Below, piece by piece: positions 11,510-23,832 of a DNA stretch of 64,000 nt. The notes under the pieces were generated by a model. The model searched no databases. It had not been told where the DNA came from and was given only the letters and a program-made list of their open reading frames with translations. This stretch comes from Gari tellinella. Lineage: Eukaryota > Mollusca > Bivalvia > Cardiida > Psammobiidae. The stretch is from the NCBI GenBank assembly GCA_922989275.2, contig OV277857.1:46105083-46169082 (forward strand), given 5' to 3'. Every line of letters starts with the position of its first letter. Positions within the stretch are counted from its first letter, which is position 1. The translations under genes and the position numbers were made by a program.

Positions 11510-11811
11510 TATAAGATGGGCTGTATATAAGGCCTCTTATCACATAACATTTCATGGGATAGCATATTGAATTATTGACAGTTCCATGACGTGCACAGAA
11601 GGTGAATCGATATTTGTTTAGACAGAGAACTGATCGCAGTTAAGAAGGTATAGGAACGTTACCTAAATGGTCAACAGTTAAAACCTTGAACGTACAAATT
11701 GTACATCATTGGACATAAATATATTATTAAACATAAGCTTTGTATATAGGTAAGTTTTTTCTCCCTTTTCGACAATGTATTTAATACGAACGAGATAGTC
11801 ATTTATGTATA

Positions 11812-12263
11812 TGTTACAGTCAATCTGTGTAATCAGTCATTACGCGTAATGACTAGTCAATCTGTGAAATGACTTTTTCACATAGTCCTTTAATGATACT
11901 ATTTATGAAGATAGACAATGATAATTTTTAAAAGTTCAAGATTTCCTGCACAAAACATCACATTTATTTCACACCTTATTCCAGTTCATTTGTGAAATGA
12001 TATTTAAGACATTGAATGCTGTAAATAGGAAAGAATTGAATAATTTTCATGTAAAGCTACAGGCTATATTTTGTTTTATTTTTATTTTTGAAAATTACTT
12101 TTGACAAATTGAGTGGTGTTTTGTGCACATTACCTTTTGACCTTTTAAAAATATCATTGTATAATTATCATAAATTGTAACATTAAAGGACTATGTGAAA
12201 AGTCATTTCACAGATTGACTAGTCATTACGCGTAATGACTGATTACATAGATTGACTGTAACA
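11812..12263. mobile_element. MITE with about 90-bp terminal inverted repeats
   Basis: Ends TGTTACAGTCAATCTG ... CAGATTGACTGTAACA are flanked by TATA on each side (11808-11811 and 12264-12267). The inverted arms run about 87 bp and each holds a smaller palindrome, CATTACGCGTAATG. The interior (about 270 bp) is AT-rich with no reading frame of note. Confidence 0.8.
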
Positions 12264-12941
12264 TATATACCATCATAAATGTTTCCGTGTACCCATTAAT
12301 GATGAAGTGTTGATATGTTTTTGCGGTCAAAACTATCAATTTTTATCTGCACATAACTCAATACACAAAAGCAATTAATTAACATATATAAAGTATCAGG
12401 TTCATGAAACGTGACAATTTATCGTATTTAATTCTGAGTGGCGACGAATTATAAGAAGCAAAATAGCTGGACCTCATTATTTCAAAATAAAAAAGATGAT
12501 AACAGAAAACAACCCAGAGCAAAAAAATCTGATTAGTTTAGACATAACTAATCCATAAACCAAGGGGAATTGGATCGGGTCCAATGCATGCCCAAATATT
12601 CCCCTTCAAGATAACATACCGGTTTACAAGGACACACATTTACAATTGCAAACAAAATACAACAATACCTTTTACGGTCCTTTGGAATCATTGATTTCAG
12701 CGCATTTACAGTTGAAAGTTGAATTCCGCTTAAGCTGGTGCTAGGAGGCGTGAGCACTGTTGCATATTTCAGTATTGCTCATGAACAGACTCATTTAAAC
12801 CGAGTCTGCAATTTTCAGTATTTGCTTTGATGTCTGTGCTTTCAAAGGATCTCCCTTTATTCAGACTTTTTTACAAATTCAAATTCATATGAACACTTCA
12901 ATAAAGCTTAGTTTTAACTACATCGCTTCTATTCTGCAAAG

Positions 12942-12967
12942 CCCCCCCCCCCCCCCCCCCCCCCCCC
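12942..12967. repeat. Homopolymer run of C
   Basis: An unbroken run of about 26 C. Nothing coding is convincing between 12270 and 13190. Confidence 0.9.
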
Positions 12968-13192
12968 AAACAACACTGCTTGCCACTGTAACCCAAACCG
13001 TCTTTTAACCGCATATTTAAGGCCTTCAATACAATGTTGTCATCTGCTTTTAATAGTTCTTGTCTACTTTTCATAAATCTAAATTTTAGGAAAATAAACA
13101 AATTATTATCATAATCAGTTACAAACAGTTGTATTCTGATTCTGTTCAGCATCCACACTATTTGCAAATAACCATTGTACTCGGGGTTAGGT

Positions 13193-13600
13193 AGTCAGTG
13201 AAGGGAAGAGTTTTCTCCAATTTTCTCTTATGTGGGATAGGGATTTTCCCAGTTGGGGATTACTCTTTCTCCCATTTTCGCCTAAGTTGGATAGGGATTT
13301 GCCCCATATGCAATCACTCTATCCTCCCTACCACGTGACGTCAATTTTTTCCCAAGCTGCATGGCGCGGGTAACTAAATGACGTTTTCTGATGACGCTTC
13401 TTTAAACAACATCATGTTTTGGCGGAAAAAGTGCACATAAACTGCAATTGTATTTCATTATTTGTATCATGGTTTAATGGTTTGAATGGAAGAAAAAATA
13501 ATCCACCATTCATTTTGTTGATGTAGGATAGGAATTTCTCAACCTTGAGTCGGAAACTTCAAACAGAAATTTAGCAAGCCTCGTAATTTTAATAACTTGT
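13193..13600 (-). mobile_element. D-family element, partial
   Basis: Reverse-orientation copy of the element nested at about 33733-34146: shared GTTGATGTAGGATAGGAA, a TGACGTCA...CATGGCGCGGGTAACTAAATGACGT region, and TCTATCC/GGATAG words at the far end. One hairpin arm is missing. Confidence 0.6.
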
Positions 13601-14322
13601 ATTAAGGTCTACCATGCAATGCTACATATCACATATCAAAGCTCTATGCCTCAAGGTTTGGCACAAAAAGATTTGTCGATGCCAAACGACAATCTAAAAA
13701 CATTACAAATCTGCAACTTCTATTTTTCACAACATCATCAACACACTGAGAGTTATGATCTGCAAATTAATCAATCGCAATAAAAATAACACCATCGAGT
13801 AGCCAATACAATTTTGCGTTTTTTGATACCAATTGTTTTTGTTTTTTCTAGTTCAATATTTTTTGTCTCCATGAAAAGGAGATCCACCCCACTCTACACC
13901 TTACAATACATAGTAAACATATAAATCTTCAAATATATTGAACATAATTTGATAGGAAATTTGACTACTTATAAGTATAACAGAAGTCCCTCAAACCAAA
14001 TGTACAGTTTCTTTATCGTGTTAGTATATATAAAAATGAAGAGGAGCGAATCCAAAATCAAAAGGTAATTCGAAAACTTAGAGGAACGTGCAATGAAATA
14101 AAGTTTGAAAACAAATTGGGTTGTAACCTACTAAAGAAATAATGAGGGAATTCATGCTCGAACGAGAAATTTAATAGACCTGAAGGTAAGTTTGGTTAAC
14201 TAAATTATAAGATAAGTATCAAAGGTATTTTGCAGGTTGTAAAAAAAATTCAATACAATCAACCCCAGCGACGAGTATGCTTGTCATTTGAAGATAGTTT
14301 ATTTATTATGGGTACGCTTGTT

Positions 14323-14400
14323 GTATGCAAACAGTGAAGACTCGGTCAGATGCTTCCTAAAGGAGCCCTTTGATCGGGGTCTGCACTGTTTGTTATTCTG
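14323..14400. repeat. Hairpin core of the AAACAGT type
   Basis: GCAAACAGTGAAGAC ... GTCTGCACTGTTTG around AAAGGAGCC. Same core type as in the J-family element at 34247-34488. Flanking ends not found. Confidence 0.55.
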
Positions 14401-14627
14401 CAAACTATTCTAATAAACACCCCTAAATAGTAAAAAAGATAGACTAGACTCAATTGAAAATTAGAATTTTTCATCTAAAGTTGTGCATGGGGTGTATGGG
14501 TAGAGCGAGATGTTTTATTTTTCATACTTTATAAAAACAATTGATATACGTGTAGAAAATGTCTCTGTGATTGTCTAGTGTTACTTTTAACTAGACTTTT
14601 GGACAACATTTTAATGCATACTAGCTA

Positions 14628-14855
14628 CAGTGGAGAATCTGTTATTCTTTCCCAAAACTATTATTTGCAGTGCAAACAGTTTGGAGCCAGATCAGACGCC
14701 GGGTAATCCGGCGTCTGATCAGGCTCCAAACTGTTTGCCACCAAGATAAACAAGAATTATCAGAATTGTCCAAAAGTTGTTCTTTTCTACGTTTTAGTGC
14801 TTTGCGTTTGCGTACGTTTGCGTTTAAACGGGAAAGAATAGCAGATTCTCCACTG
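14628..14855 (+). mobile_element. C-family MITE with small deletion (228 bp)
   Basis: TA-flanked CAGTGGAGAATCTG ... GATTCTCCACTG. It lacks about 18 bp after TTCTTTCCC that the 246-bp copies keep. Confidence 0.88.
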
Positions 14856-14999
14856 TATAGTACTCGTTCCCCTGTTTAGCAATTTCACTGTTAATGGCAT
14901 TTAAAGGTGGTTTGAAAACAGGTTTAATCCTTTTCAGAGGCCGCGCAACGAGGCATCTATATAGGACACTCGTATCGATACTTATCTCATTCATTTCAG

Positions 15000-15125
15000 C
15001 ACAAAATCCTATGATGTTACTACTGAATAAAATCGTCTCAAAGAGACGATTCTAATGAAATGTGATACCATAGGGTTCAATTCGGAAATAAAACTTAATT
15101 TTTAAAATACTCCCATTAAAACCGT
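15000..15125. repeat. E-family MITE remnant
   Basis: Hairpin around AATCGTCTCAAAGAGACGATT followed by ACCATAGGGTT. Ends decayed. Confidence 0.5.
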
Positions 15126-15207
15126 TAAGAGATTATTAAGAAAATCCATTTACTTCTATATTTTCTCTACAATTTTAAATGTGCTCTTTAATATTCATGC
15201 GTATGCA

Positions 15208-15716
15208 AAAAAGGTAATTCCAAAGTAGAAGCTGGAAATAAAATTACAATTTGTATTGTCTTCAATTTGGTACAAGATTATATGTTTAGGAACAAACTGA
15301 CTGTGATATGGGCAATTTTCGCAGGCTTAAATCATAATAACTCAAGTTTGGGCGTTCCCATGGAAACAAATAAAATACTGTTAAGATGTTACCGAAAGGT
15401 GAATTTTTGTCCTCAAGTTTAATACTTTATTTTCTTAGGACTTTGTCATCATTTTAAAATGCATTTGCAGTTTGTTACTGATATTTGAATGTTAAAAAAA
15501 TTAAGTTATTTCTATTTATTTTTTACTACTTTTAATGTGTATGCAAATTAGGTAATTTCAATGTAAAAGCAAAAAATAATACCACAATTAATTTTATGTT
15601 CCATTTGGCACAATATTTATATGTTTAGGACCAAAACTTACTGTGGTACGGGCGATTGTGTAGGTATTGCCAATTATAACGTAAAATTCGAGGGGGTGTT
15701 GCCATGGACAAAATTA
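15208..15716. repeat. Diverged tandem duplication, about 340-bp period
   Basis: AGGTAATT..AA...GTA starts at about 15211 and 15551. TATATGTTTAGGA recurs at about 15279 and 15618, and CCCATGGAAAC/GCCATGGACA at the unit ends. No coding sense seen. Confidence 0.55.
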
Positions 15717-16253
15717 GAATAAATTACTTAAAGCTATTTTGTTTGGTCCATAAGTTGGATATTTTACAGAGTATACCCTCCTGTCTGTGCTTGTTGTAAC
15801 AAAGAATGACCAGTACATCAGTAGCACAGCTCCTGATGACAATACATGTCATACGCTGCACCTTAGAAATGGATTCTAGATGGAAAACCACGCGAGTATC
15901 TGCTTCTTCATGAGAACACATCAGTTCTTGAACATTATCCTTCTGAACGGAATTATCAACAGCTGTGGAGCAAACACATGCATTGTTTACAGGCAGGTAC
16001 AAGCGACAGTCTTTCAATACAGTCACACAATCTGAGTTCTCCCACTCTGTTCCTAAGAACATGAAAAGCGCTTGTTTGAAAGAGATTTAGCGCAATGTTA
16101 TCTGCCAATCTTTTGGGCGCGTTTGGTCAGGCCCAGTGATGTTATAAACATTTTCATCATTTCCCCTGTGCCCTCTTTCCAAGTCCTTAATTGATGGGGA
16201 TATGTGAACATCACAGACAAGATGAACCTGTTTAGACATAAAGGTGAGTTTAA

Positions 16254-16486
16254 CCCTTTACCCAATAGCCTGTTTCTTGTATTGAAAACGGTGACCACTT
16301 AAAGCAGGTTGAAAGTAAAGCTGAAGGCGCATTCTGCTTTACTTTCAGCCTGCTTTACGATACCACCTGATAGAACAAGGAAAGAATTCAATATGACACA
16401 TATTCATTACGGTATATATTGGAACTATTTTCTTCAGCGGATGAATAAAATGCATGTGCTAAAAGGCGCTTCTACAAGGGAAATGG
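16254..16486 (+). mobile_element. A-family MITE inside the pseudogene
   Basis: TTAA at 16250-16253 and 16487-16490; ends CCCTTTACCCAATAG ... GGGAAATGG. 233 bp, with a shortened hairpin apex. Host-family sequence is recognisable on both sides. Confidence 0.87.
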
Positions 16487-17917
16487 TTAAGGTGGGTTGC
16501 TGCAGAAACCATTTGGCGATATGCCTAAAAGTCATGGGAGGGTAATTTTGCAGATGTAGGAAGTACATCGCATCAATGATGTGTGAGTCAACTTCAGAAG
16601 GAACAAGTTGGTTGTCAAGGAATGTCTCAAGTTTTTGCAGTAGTGTCGACTTGTCTGTCGTATTCATACTGCCGTCTGTGTGTGCCAATGATGGGGTAGT
16701 GGTGTTTGGAGAAATTTTAGCACCTTTTCTAGATCAATATTCTCTGCAGTACTCAACAGTAGTAACCGACCAAATAGACCCCTTGTTCACAGTCTCTTCG
16801 ACTCATAGTCTACTTTTAACAGATGCACTGGTAAAGTTTTTCATCTTCTTGCGCTTGATTGGCTTTTAGAATCCGGTGGGAGATTTTAGACAGTCTTTTG
16901 TAAATTGCCCCGCACATTCCACACCAGTCTTAATAAAACCCAGAAGATCTCTCTTTATATCTTCACTCACTTTCCTACCAGATGTAAGACAGAAGAAATA
17001 ATCACATACACTAATACTGAAATGATTCATAGTTGAACTGATAGATGATACCACATCCTCAAGGTCAGTATGGTCACGTTTGATTCTTCTAGGCAGAAGG
17101 TCTTTAGTAGAGTCTCCAGTTTGACTTATGCCAGCAGAATCCACCAGTGCACCAACAATAGCACTCCGAACAGATCGCGTAACCATCCATCTAGCCCGGG
17201 CATTGTTAGAGTAGACAAATGATCCCATGCCAGTATAACAAGAAGCGGCATCAGCATTCACAGTTTGCTCCAAAGTCATGTCAACAGCAGTCCTAGAGAA
17301 TGTCTTCTTTGTGCGTCGCACAGATAATGCCCCATTTTTCAAAACTGCTTTGATACCTGGGTGACTCTGTTCACAGTTAACAAGGTTCATGTGGTATTTT
17401 ACCATCTATCTAGAATAGTTTGGCCTGTTGTCAGCGAAAAAGATTAGCATCATTTGTCTCAGTGAGTACACGAAAAATGGTAGGTCATTTGTTCTGCATG
17501 CCCTTATGAAGAGAAGAAGTCTTTGAACGCGATTAATATATATCATCCAGTACTGCTGCGTTGACCCATGTTGCCCTCTTAGAGTTCCATCACAGAATGA
17601 TTCGTACTTGCACATCAAATTAAAGTATTCCTCTGATTTTCAGATCGTCCATGGCTGTTGGATAAAGATTTGTACTGATTGCATTAAGCATATTCAGTTC
17701 TACCTCAGACAGATCTCCTACTCCTTCAAGAAATTTTTTAAATGCAGTTTAGTCAGGTTAGTATTGGATGTAATCTCTTGCATCTGTTGTAGTGCTTTCC
17801 AAGAATGTACCCTCTTAGTGACCCGGTAGCGAACACACCGCATTCTGTTAGGATGTTTGGGCCACCTGAGTTATCAATAAAGTAACCTAAACACCCAAGA
17901 TAAGCTAACGCCATATG

Positions 17918-18414
17918 AATAAATACGAAAGACTCAAGCAGGAAACGTAACACAAACAATACACCCACCTCTCAAGCAGAACACACACACACAGTCATAC
18001 CACAACAAACACACACACACGCAATACCATTCCTTCATCTACACACTAAATAAAAAACAACACACAAGACAAACATAAAGCAAAGTGAACATAGGAGCCC
18101 GCCTTAGTACGGTCAGTATCAATCAATAATTAACTATAAATTAATTAATTATTAACAACCACTGGGGGGTTAAACCTGGGTTTAGGGGCGCCCAACCTCA
18201 CACTTATCTCCTATATTCACCTATAAAGACGAACAGTGTACATAAAATATAAACCCTGTTCCACAACCTCACAATCAAAAAGACCGCCAGCACAGTAAGT
18301 AAATACATGTAAAACATTTAGCAAAAACTCTATGACAAGATCATTAGTAACATGGGAAAGAATTAAACATTCAAGCCCGTGTTAAAAATAACCCACTATG
18401 GCAACGGTCAAATT
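17918..18414 (-). repeat. Pseudo-LTR, downstream copy of the Penelope-like element
   Basis: Direct copy of 22180-22670. Both begin AATAAATACGAAAGACTC and end ACTATGGCAACGGTCAAATT on the plus strand and share a (CA)n-rich section and CACTGGGGGGTTAAACC. Differences are few, so the insertion is fairly young. Confidence 0.85.
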
Positions 18415-18479
18415 GTACTCAAGCGACTAGTCTGTAGTTACGAGTAACTGTAAGACATGGAAGGGTCCAGGGTACGACA

Positions 18480-21400
18480 GAGAGGGAGAGAAAAAACAAA
18501 GCACGAAAATCCGACATAACTCTCCCGGTTAAGGACGGCTTTAAAGATACATCATCATGTAGTGCTAAGCCCTGTCTGTCGTCGCACAACCAAAGAGGAA
18601 AGCATAGTTATCAATTGTAGATTGATCGATAACCAAACGTGAAGTGCGCAGCAATATAGTTGGATCATAATCTTTTTTGAGGAAAAATCTAATACGTTTC
18701 ACAAATAGGTTTTGAAAATGTATATGTCCAAGAATCTTACGAAGTCTGTAAATCACATCACCATAAAACTCCGGATGTGAAATACCTTGCCGCAGAAAAT
18801 ACTTTAAGTTACATTTATACTTGTTAATGAGAGGAGGATTTCTATAAAAGAATTTAGAAAATGTTTTACGAAGTTTATGAAATCTGTACCCCTGTTTAAG
18901 AAGCTTTTCAGTAATAGTTTTATTACGAATGTGGAAGTCCTCAACAGAGGTACAGGCCCTAGCAAAGCGAATAAGTTGTGAAATATAAACCCCGTAAGAT
19001 GTGGAACGGGGAACATCGCCATCTAGATGAGGATAATTTACAATACTAAAATCAAAATCATCTCGTTTATCGTAAATCTTAGAAGAAACAATTCCGTTAT
19101 TTATAAAAAAAATCCAAATCTAAAAATGGTGCCGACAAATTTGACTCGTTTGTTTTATTAAGGCGTAGTTCTTTTGGGTAAATAAAAGGAAACAACGTAT
19201 CAAAAAATGGGTTGTCTATATTAAAAATATCATCTAGATAGCGCGATAAATTGTTAAAGGCTTCGATCATATCTGCCTGTGTATCAGGTTTTAGACTAAG
19301 CAAAAAGTCCCTCTCATAACAGTACAAAAATAGGTCTGCGACAAGGGGCGCACAGTTTGTACCCATAGGAATACCAATCACTTGGCGGTATATGGTACTC
19401 CCAAAACGTACATAAATATTATCCAGAAGAAATGTTAGTGATTCACAGACATCGGTGCAAGTCCACATAGTGTAATGCTTAACCGTGTCATTTGTAAAAA
19501 ATGCACGATCAGTATTACACGCCAGAAATAGCTTCCTTTCTCTGGCAAAAGTCTTTTCAATAAGTTGTATAAGTTTAGCTTTTATTAGATTATGAGGTAA
19601 GGTAGTATATAGTGTTGAAAAGTCATACGTACTTATATTGCAAGCTTGGTATTTTCTATATTCAAGCTTCGCCAAAATTTCATTAGAGTTTTTGATAGAC
19701 CAAAACAGATTAAGTCCAAACTTTTCGTTAGTCTTATCACAATACCTTTGAACATGTTCTTTGATTTTAATTAAAGACGATGTTAAAAGTTTGGAAAGCT
19801 TAGTAGTAGTACATGCACTTGAATTAGCAATTATAAGGTGTTTTATGGAGTTTTGGTACCCAGTACATTGTAGGAAGTTTGTGACATGTAATGTTGACAT
19901 CAGCTTTTAATTGTTTACATGTATCAAGATGATCAGATACTACATTACGCTCCGTTAAATTGGTAGATATATAGGAATTGGTATTCACAAGTTCCTGGTT
20001 TAAAGTATCAACATAATGTAATCGTCATACAATTGTCACATTATTGGATGCTTTGTCGGCAGGAATGAGTACATACTTGGAATGAAAGTCTTGTATGCCC
20101 TTCTTTAAGTGACGAATGTCAAATTTAGGTTTAGGTGGTAAAAGATGGTTATTGGATAAATAGAACGAAATCCGGATATCGATAATATCAAAAATTAATT
20201 CTTTCCATTTTGAAAGAGCGTCATTTTCAGCATGTTCTCTTCGGCACCAGTTGGTACTATAATTATTCAAAGCTTCCGAAATATGATTACGGCAAGTATC
20301 GAAATCAATTAAGGCAGGTAATCTAAATTTGGGTCCCTTACTCAAAAGCGCTCTGATGCGTTTATCTTTAATGATATCAAAATTGCCTGTTATTATATGA
20401 CCCACTGGGGCGTAACAGAATTTAGAAGAGGTACAGTCTCATATAGCTGGTGTATTTTCGAGAATTTTAAGATCGGAAACAATTTTATTGTAGTTAAAAA
20501 TTAACCCTCTTACAGATTTATTATACTTATAGCAAATACTAGGTGGTTCAAGATTTTTGAAATAATTTGGAACAGCATTCATCACATTTTTGTTTCGGAG
20601 AATACTTTGTAAATCTATAAAATCAATACCTTTATTTATAAAAGGGACCTTAATGAAAAATCTTTTGTGATCGTTTAAAGAATCAATATGCGGTCTGAGA
20701 ACATGCTGAGTATAACTTTGTATTAAACCTGCAGTATAATACAGAGGATCTGTGCGTAAAATTATATTATCAGCCTTGTCATCAATATCTCTTAAAGACG
20801 TCAATGACAACGAAGAAAGCCGAGAAAGCATTTTATGTTTACCAGAATGTAACAGCAGATTATGCAAATCTTTAATAGAAATCGACTGACGTGATTTACT
20901 TTTAATATTACCATTTATACGAATACCATGCGATCTAGATTTACGGTTTCGTTTAGAATAAATCGAAAAAATATCAATTGAAGGTTCTGTAGAAATATTG
21001 CCAGATTGGTATATATTATCATTCAAGCCTAAAGGAAAGGGTGTTTGTAAATTTTTAATCCATTTTAATTCCGTTATAAATCTAGCCTTACTTTTGAAAC
21101 TATTAGTAGCATTTTGATCATACGTAATATGTTCGACAGGTTGAATTGAAATACAATCTAATCCATGTCCAGATTTCCGAAAATGTTGATATAGAAAGTT
21201 CCTCAGTTTTTTGTTTCTATTAATACGAAGATGTTCATTAAACCTAGTTTTGAGGGGACGACCGGTTTGTCCAACATACTGGATAACACAACCTGGTGCT
21301 TTTCAAGTTAACACGTATATAACATGATTAGCTCGTCAGTTGATGTCTGAATCTATGACAACACTAAATAATCTACCGTTTACTGTTGATTGTATAGTAG

Positions 21401-21767
21401 GCTTGCAAGATAAATAATTGCAACACGCTTACCTCTTAGCATTGCACTTTTCAATAATAGGATGCACTCTACGTTTTTTGTTCAATGGTCGTAATAAAAC
21501 AGAATTATTGCGTTGAATAGAATATTTTAGAGGTGAAAGCACTACTTTTGGACCATTATGAAAACAATTATTAATAGAAAGAGATGGAATGTGAAAAGAA
21601 GATGCCGAATACAGCTTAAGTGGTGATAATTGTACGGACGGCAGTAGTGATGCAAAATTAGTAGTATTTCTAGGGATATGAACAGAACACGCAGAGTGCA
21701 TTCTAAGTGGTGTAAGGGGGATTTTTAGTCTTTTGTTTGTTTGTAGTTCCATAATTAAGAGAAGCAA
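18480..21767 (-). pseudogene. Penelope-like polyprotein: N-terminal GIY-YIG plus reverse transcriptase
   Basis: Minus-strand order: an N-terminal segment from 21767; a cysteine pair (CNYLSC) near 21420; VIYVLT, then CVIQYVGQTGRPLKTRFNEHL near 21240-21320, a GIY-YIG endonuclease core; a linker open from 21026; a CYAPVGHIITGN and KGPKFRLPAL segment (20405 onward); VPADKA-like LIPADKASNN near 20050; reverse-transcriptase motifs DFSTLYTTLPH, IGIPMGTNCAPL and the catalytic RYLDDIF (19097-19900); then a thumb region and a C-terminal FLFGCATTDR near 18580. GIY-YIG placed before the reverse transcriptase matches the Hydra/Naiad-type arrangement described for Penelope-like elements, not the classical C-terminal one. 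A TGG-to-TGA stop near 20026 and frameshifts near 19100, 19900 and 21400 make this copy inactive. Confidence 0.78.
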
Positions 21768-21789
21768 GTAAGCACCTGTCCCTCTGTAT

Positions 21790-21965
21790 CGACTATAACT
21801 CTACAGATTGAAAGTTCGAAATTTATTATAAAGTAATTCCAATTTGAAAAATGTAAAGATTGAAAATAGTAAATGTAATTATAACTCTATAGAAAGAAAG
21901 TTCGAAATTTATTTATAAAGTAATTACAATTGGAAAATGTAAACATTGAAAATGGTTAATGTAAG
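21790..21965. repeat. Two-copy 85-bp tandem repeat in the element leader
   Basis: ATAACTCTACAGATTGAAAG / ATAACTCTATAGAAAGAAAG start two units, each with GTTCGAAATTTAT and TAAAGTAATTCCAATTTG-like blocks. It lies just upstream of the Penelope-like coding region. Confidence 0.65.
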
Positions 21966-22179
21966 TAGTAAAGAGTTAGTGAAGAACCGGTACAATACCG
22001 AAGCTCATCTGACCATCGGTACATAGAGACCTACCATACGGTGCAAGAAAGAAAGCCAAAGAGATGAGTTGTACAACAAGTGCACGCTCCTGCAGGAGGA
22101 ATGATAACAATATTGATTAAATGTACGGGGCGACGTTTTACGGCCTCCACACGGCACAAGTAACACTATTGTGGCAACA

Positions 22180-22670
22180 AATAAATACGAAAGACTCAAG
22201 CAGGAAACGTAACACAAACAATACACCCACCTCTCAAGCAGAACACACACACACAGTCATACCACAACAAACACACACACACACGCAATACCATTCCTTC
22301 ATCTACACACTAAATAGAAAACAACACGCAAGACAAACATAAAGCAAAGTGAACATAGGAGCCCGCCTTGGTACGGTTAGTATCAATCAATAATTAACTA
22401 TAAATTAATTAATTATTAACAACCACTGGGGGGTTAAACCTGGGTTTAGGGGCGCCCAACCTCACACTTATCTCCTATATTCACCTATAAAGACGAACAG
22501 TGTACATAAAATATAAACCCTGTTCCACAACCTCACAATCAAAATTACATGTAAGTAAATACATGTAAAACATTTAGCAAAAATTCTATGACAAGATCAT
22601 TAGTAACATGGGAAAGAATTAAACATTCAAGCCCGTGTTAAAAATAACCCACTATGGCAACGGTCAAATT
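22180..22670 (-). repeat. Pseudo-LTR, upstream copy of the Penelope-like element
   Basis: See the copy at 17918-18414. Here it precedes the leader in element orientation. Confidence 0.85.
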
Positions 22671-23626
22671 AACCCACCGGAACATATGAATACATTGTCA
22701 AATATCGGGGACACTTCCACCTGTATTCGCATTGCAAGTTTTGCGATAGCTAAATCATACGTCACAATTGCTTACTCCTGACCACATTCTTCTGCAACTT
22801 TATTGTTGTGTTGATGGTAATGTAATGTTTTCCATATACTGGATAAGCTGTAGTGTAAGTGGATCCTTTGTAACAAGAGCATTCAACCCTGTCCAGCTCG
22901 GAATAGGATGTACGTTCATCGCTATCATCCATACCATATTTTTCCACTCAGCATTTGTTATATGATGTGGTCTTTCGATATGTTGCTTTGCGTATTCAAA
23001 CTTTGACATTCCAGGTTTGTTTCTGTATGGTTCCAAAGACTAATCCTCAGATCAGAATGTTGGTGGTTTATTTTCTTGTTTCTTTGGTATCTGCGATTTG
23101 GTCGAACTGGATTGTCGTTCCTGTTCCTCTGTCGTAGGAACAAAGGGCTCATATTCTGGTAGCATATGCCGACTGTGGCATGGACGGTGCCTGCTTTTGA
23201 CATTGTCTCTGTGTTTTGGTCAAAATTATCCCATGCAGGAGCAGTCATCAAACCAGCCTTTTGTAAATAACAGTCCATCAGGAGTTGACATTTTACGTTC
23301 ACTTAATTTTGTCGCTAATTGACTTTCCAGTTCTTCTACTGCCATGTAGTTTATACTATGACCAATATGGTTAAGAATATTAATACACTTTCTAGACCCA
23401 GTCAGACGTTTAATAACCAAGACCCATAGTGAGGTGCTTTCCTATTTTTATTGGTCCATGACTTACAGCAAACATAATGTCACTGGAAGTAATCTTGACC
23501 AAACGGGCTGTTTTTTCACTTGTCACTGCACCTAAAGGTAAAGCAGAATTATATGTAAGGGCATATACAAGTAGTTTAGTATATGTAATTAACACCTGGT
23601 ATACTTTAGCTACAGGAGAATATATA

Positions 23627-23832
23627 CAGTAAAACCTCGCTATTACGACCACTAAATTATTTTAATTATTAGGGTGTTTACGATAGGTGACCGCTTAAAG
23701 CAAGATGACAGTGAAACAGAAAGCTCCTATAGGAGCTTTCTGTTTCACTGCCACCTTGCTTTAAGCTGTCACCTGTCTATTAGACACTCAATTAGCATTC
23801 GTTTTAGTGGTCGTAATAGCGAGGTTTTACTG
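23627..23832 (+). mobile_element. B-family MITE (206 bp), TA target, in an intron
   Basis: Ends CAGTAAAACCTCGC ... GCGAGGTTTTACTG, TA on both sides. The 72-bp hairpin centres on AGCTCCTATAGGAGCT. By direct reading it differs from 35586-35791 at one base only. Confidence 0.93.

Larger units (their letters stand above)
17922..22683 (-). mobile_element. Penelope-like retroelement with direct pseudo-LTRs
   Basis: A 4.76-kb unit: two direct repeats of about 495 bp flank an internal region with GIY-YIG and reverse-transcriptase coding remnants on the minus strand. ATATGAATA occurs at 17913-17921 and 22684-22692 and is a good candidate for a 9-bp target duplication. It sits inside the coding region of the EEADTR-family pseudogene, whose reading resumes on both sides with a few codons lost. 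Direct repeats of this type are characteristic of Penelope-like elements. Confidence 0.82.

Noticed and set aside
12898..13167. 89-codon minus-strand frame with a glycine run
   Set aside because: The glycines come from the C homopolymer at 12942-12967; no other support.
21980..22060. Possible hammerhead ribozyme at the 5' side of the Penelope-like element
   Set aside because: The minus strand has CAGATGAG near a hairpin, but the core needs CUGANGA and a matching GAAA strand, which I could not place. Left for a covariance search.
22005..22250. 81-codon frame MCVLLERWVYCL... on the minus strand
   Set aside because: Cysteine- and leucine-rich reading through the pseudo-LTR border, with no family resemblance.
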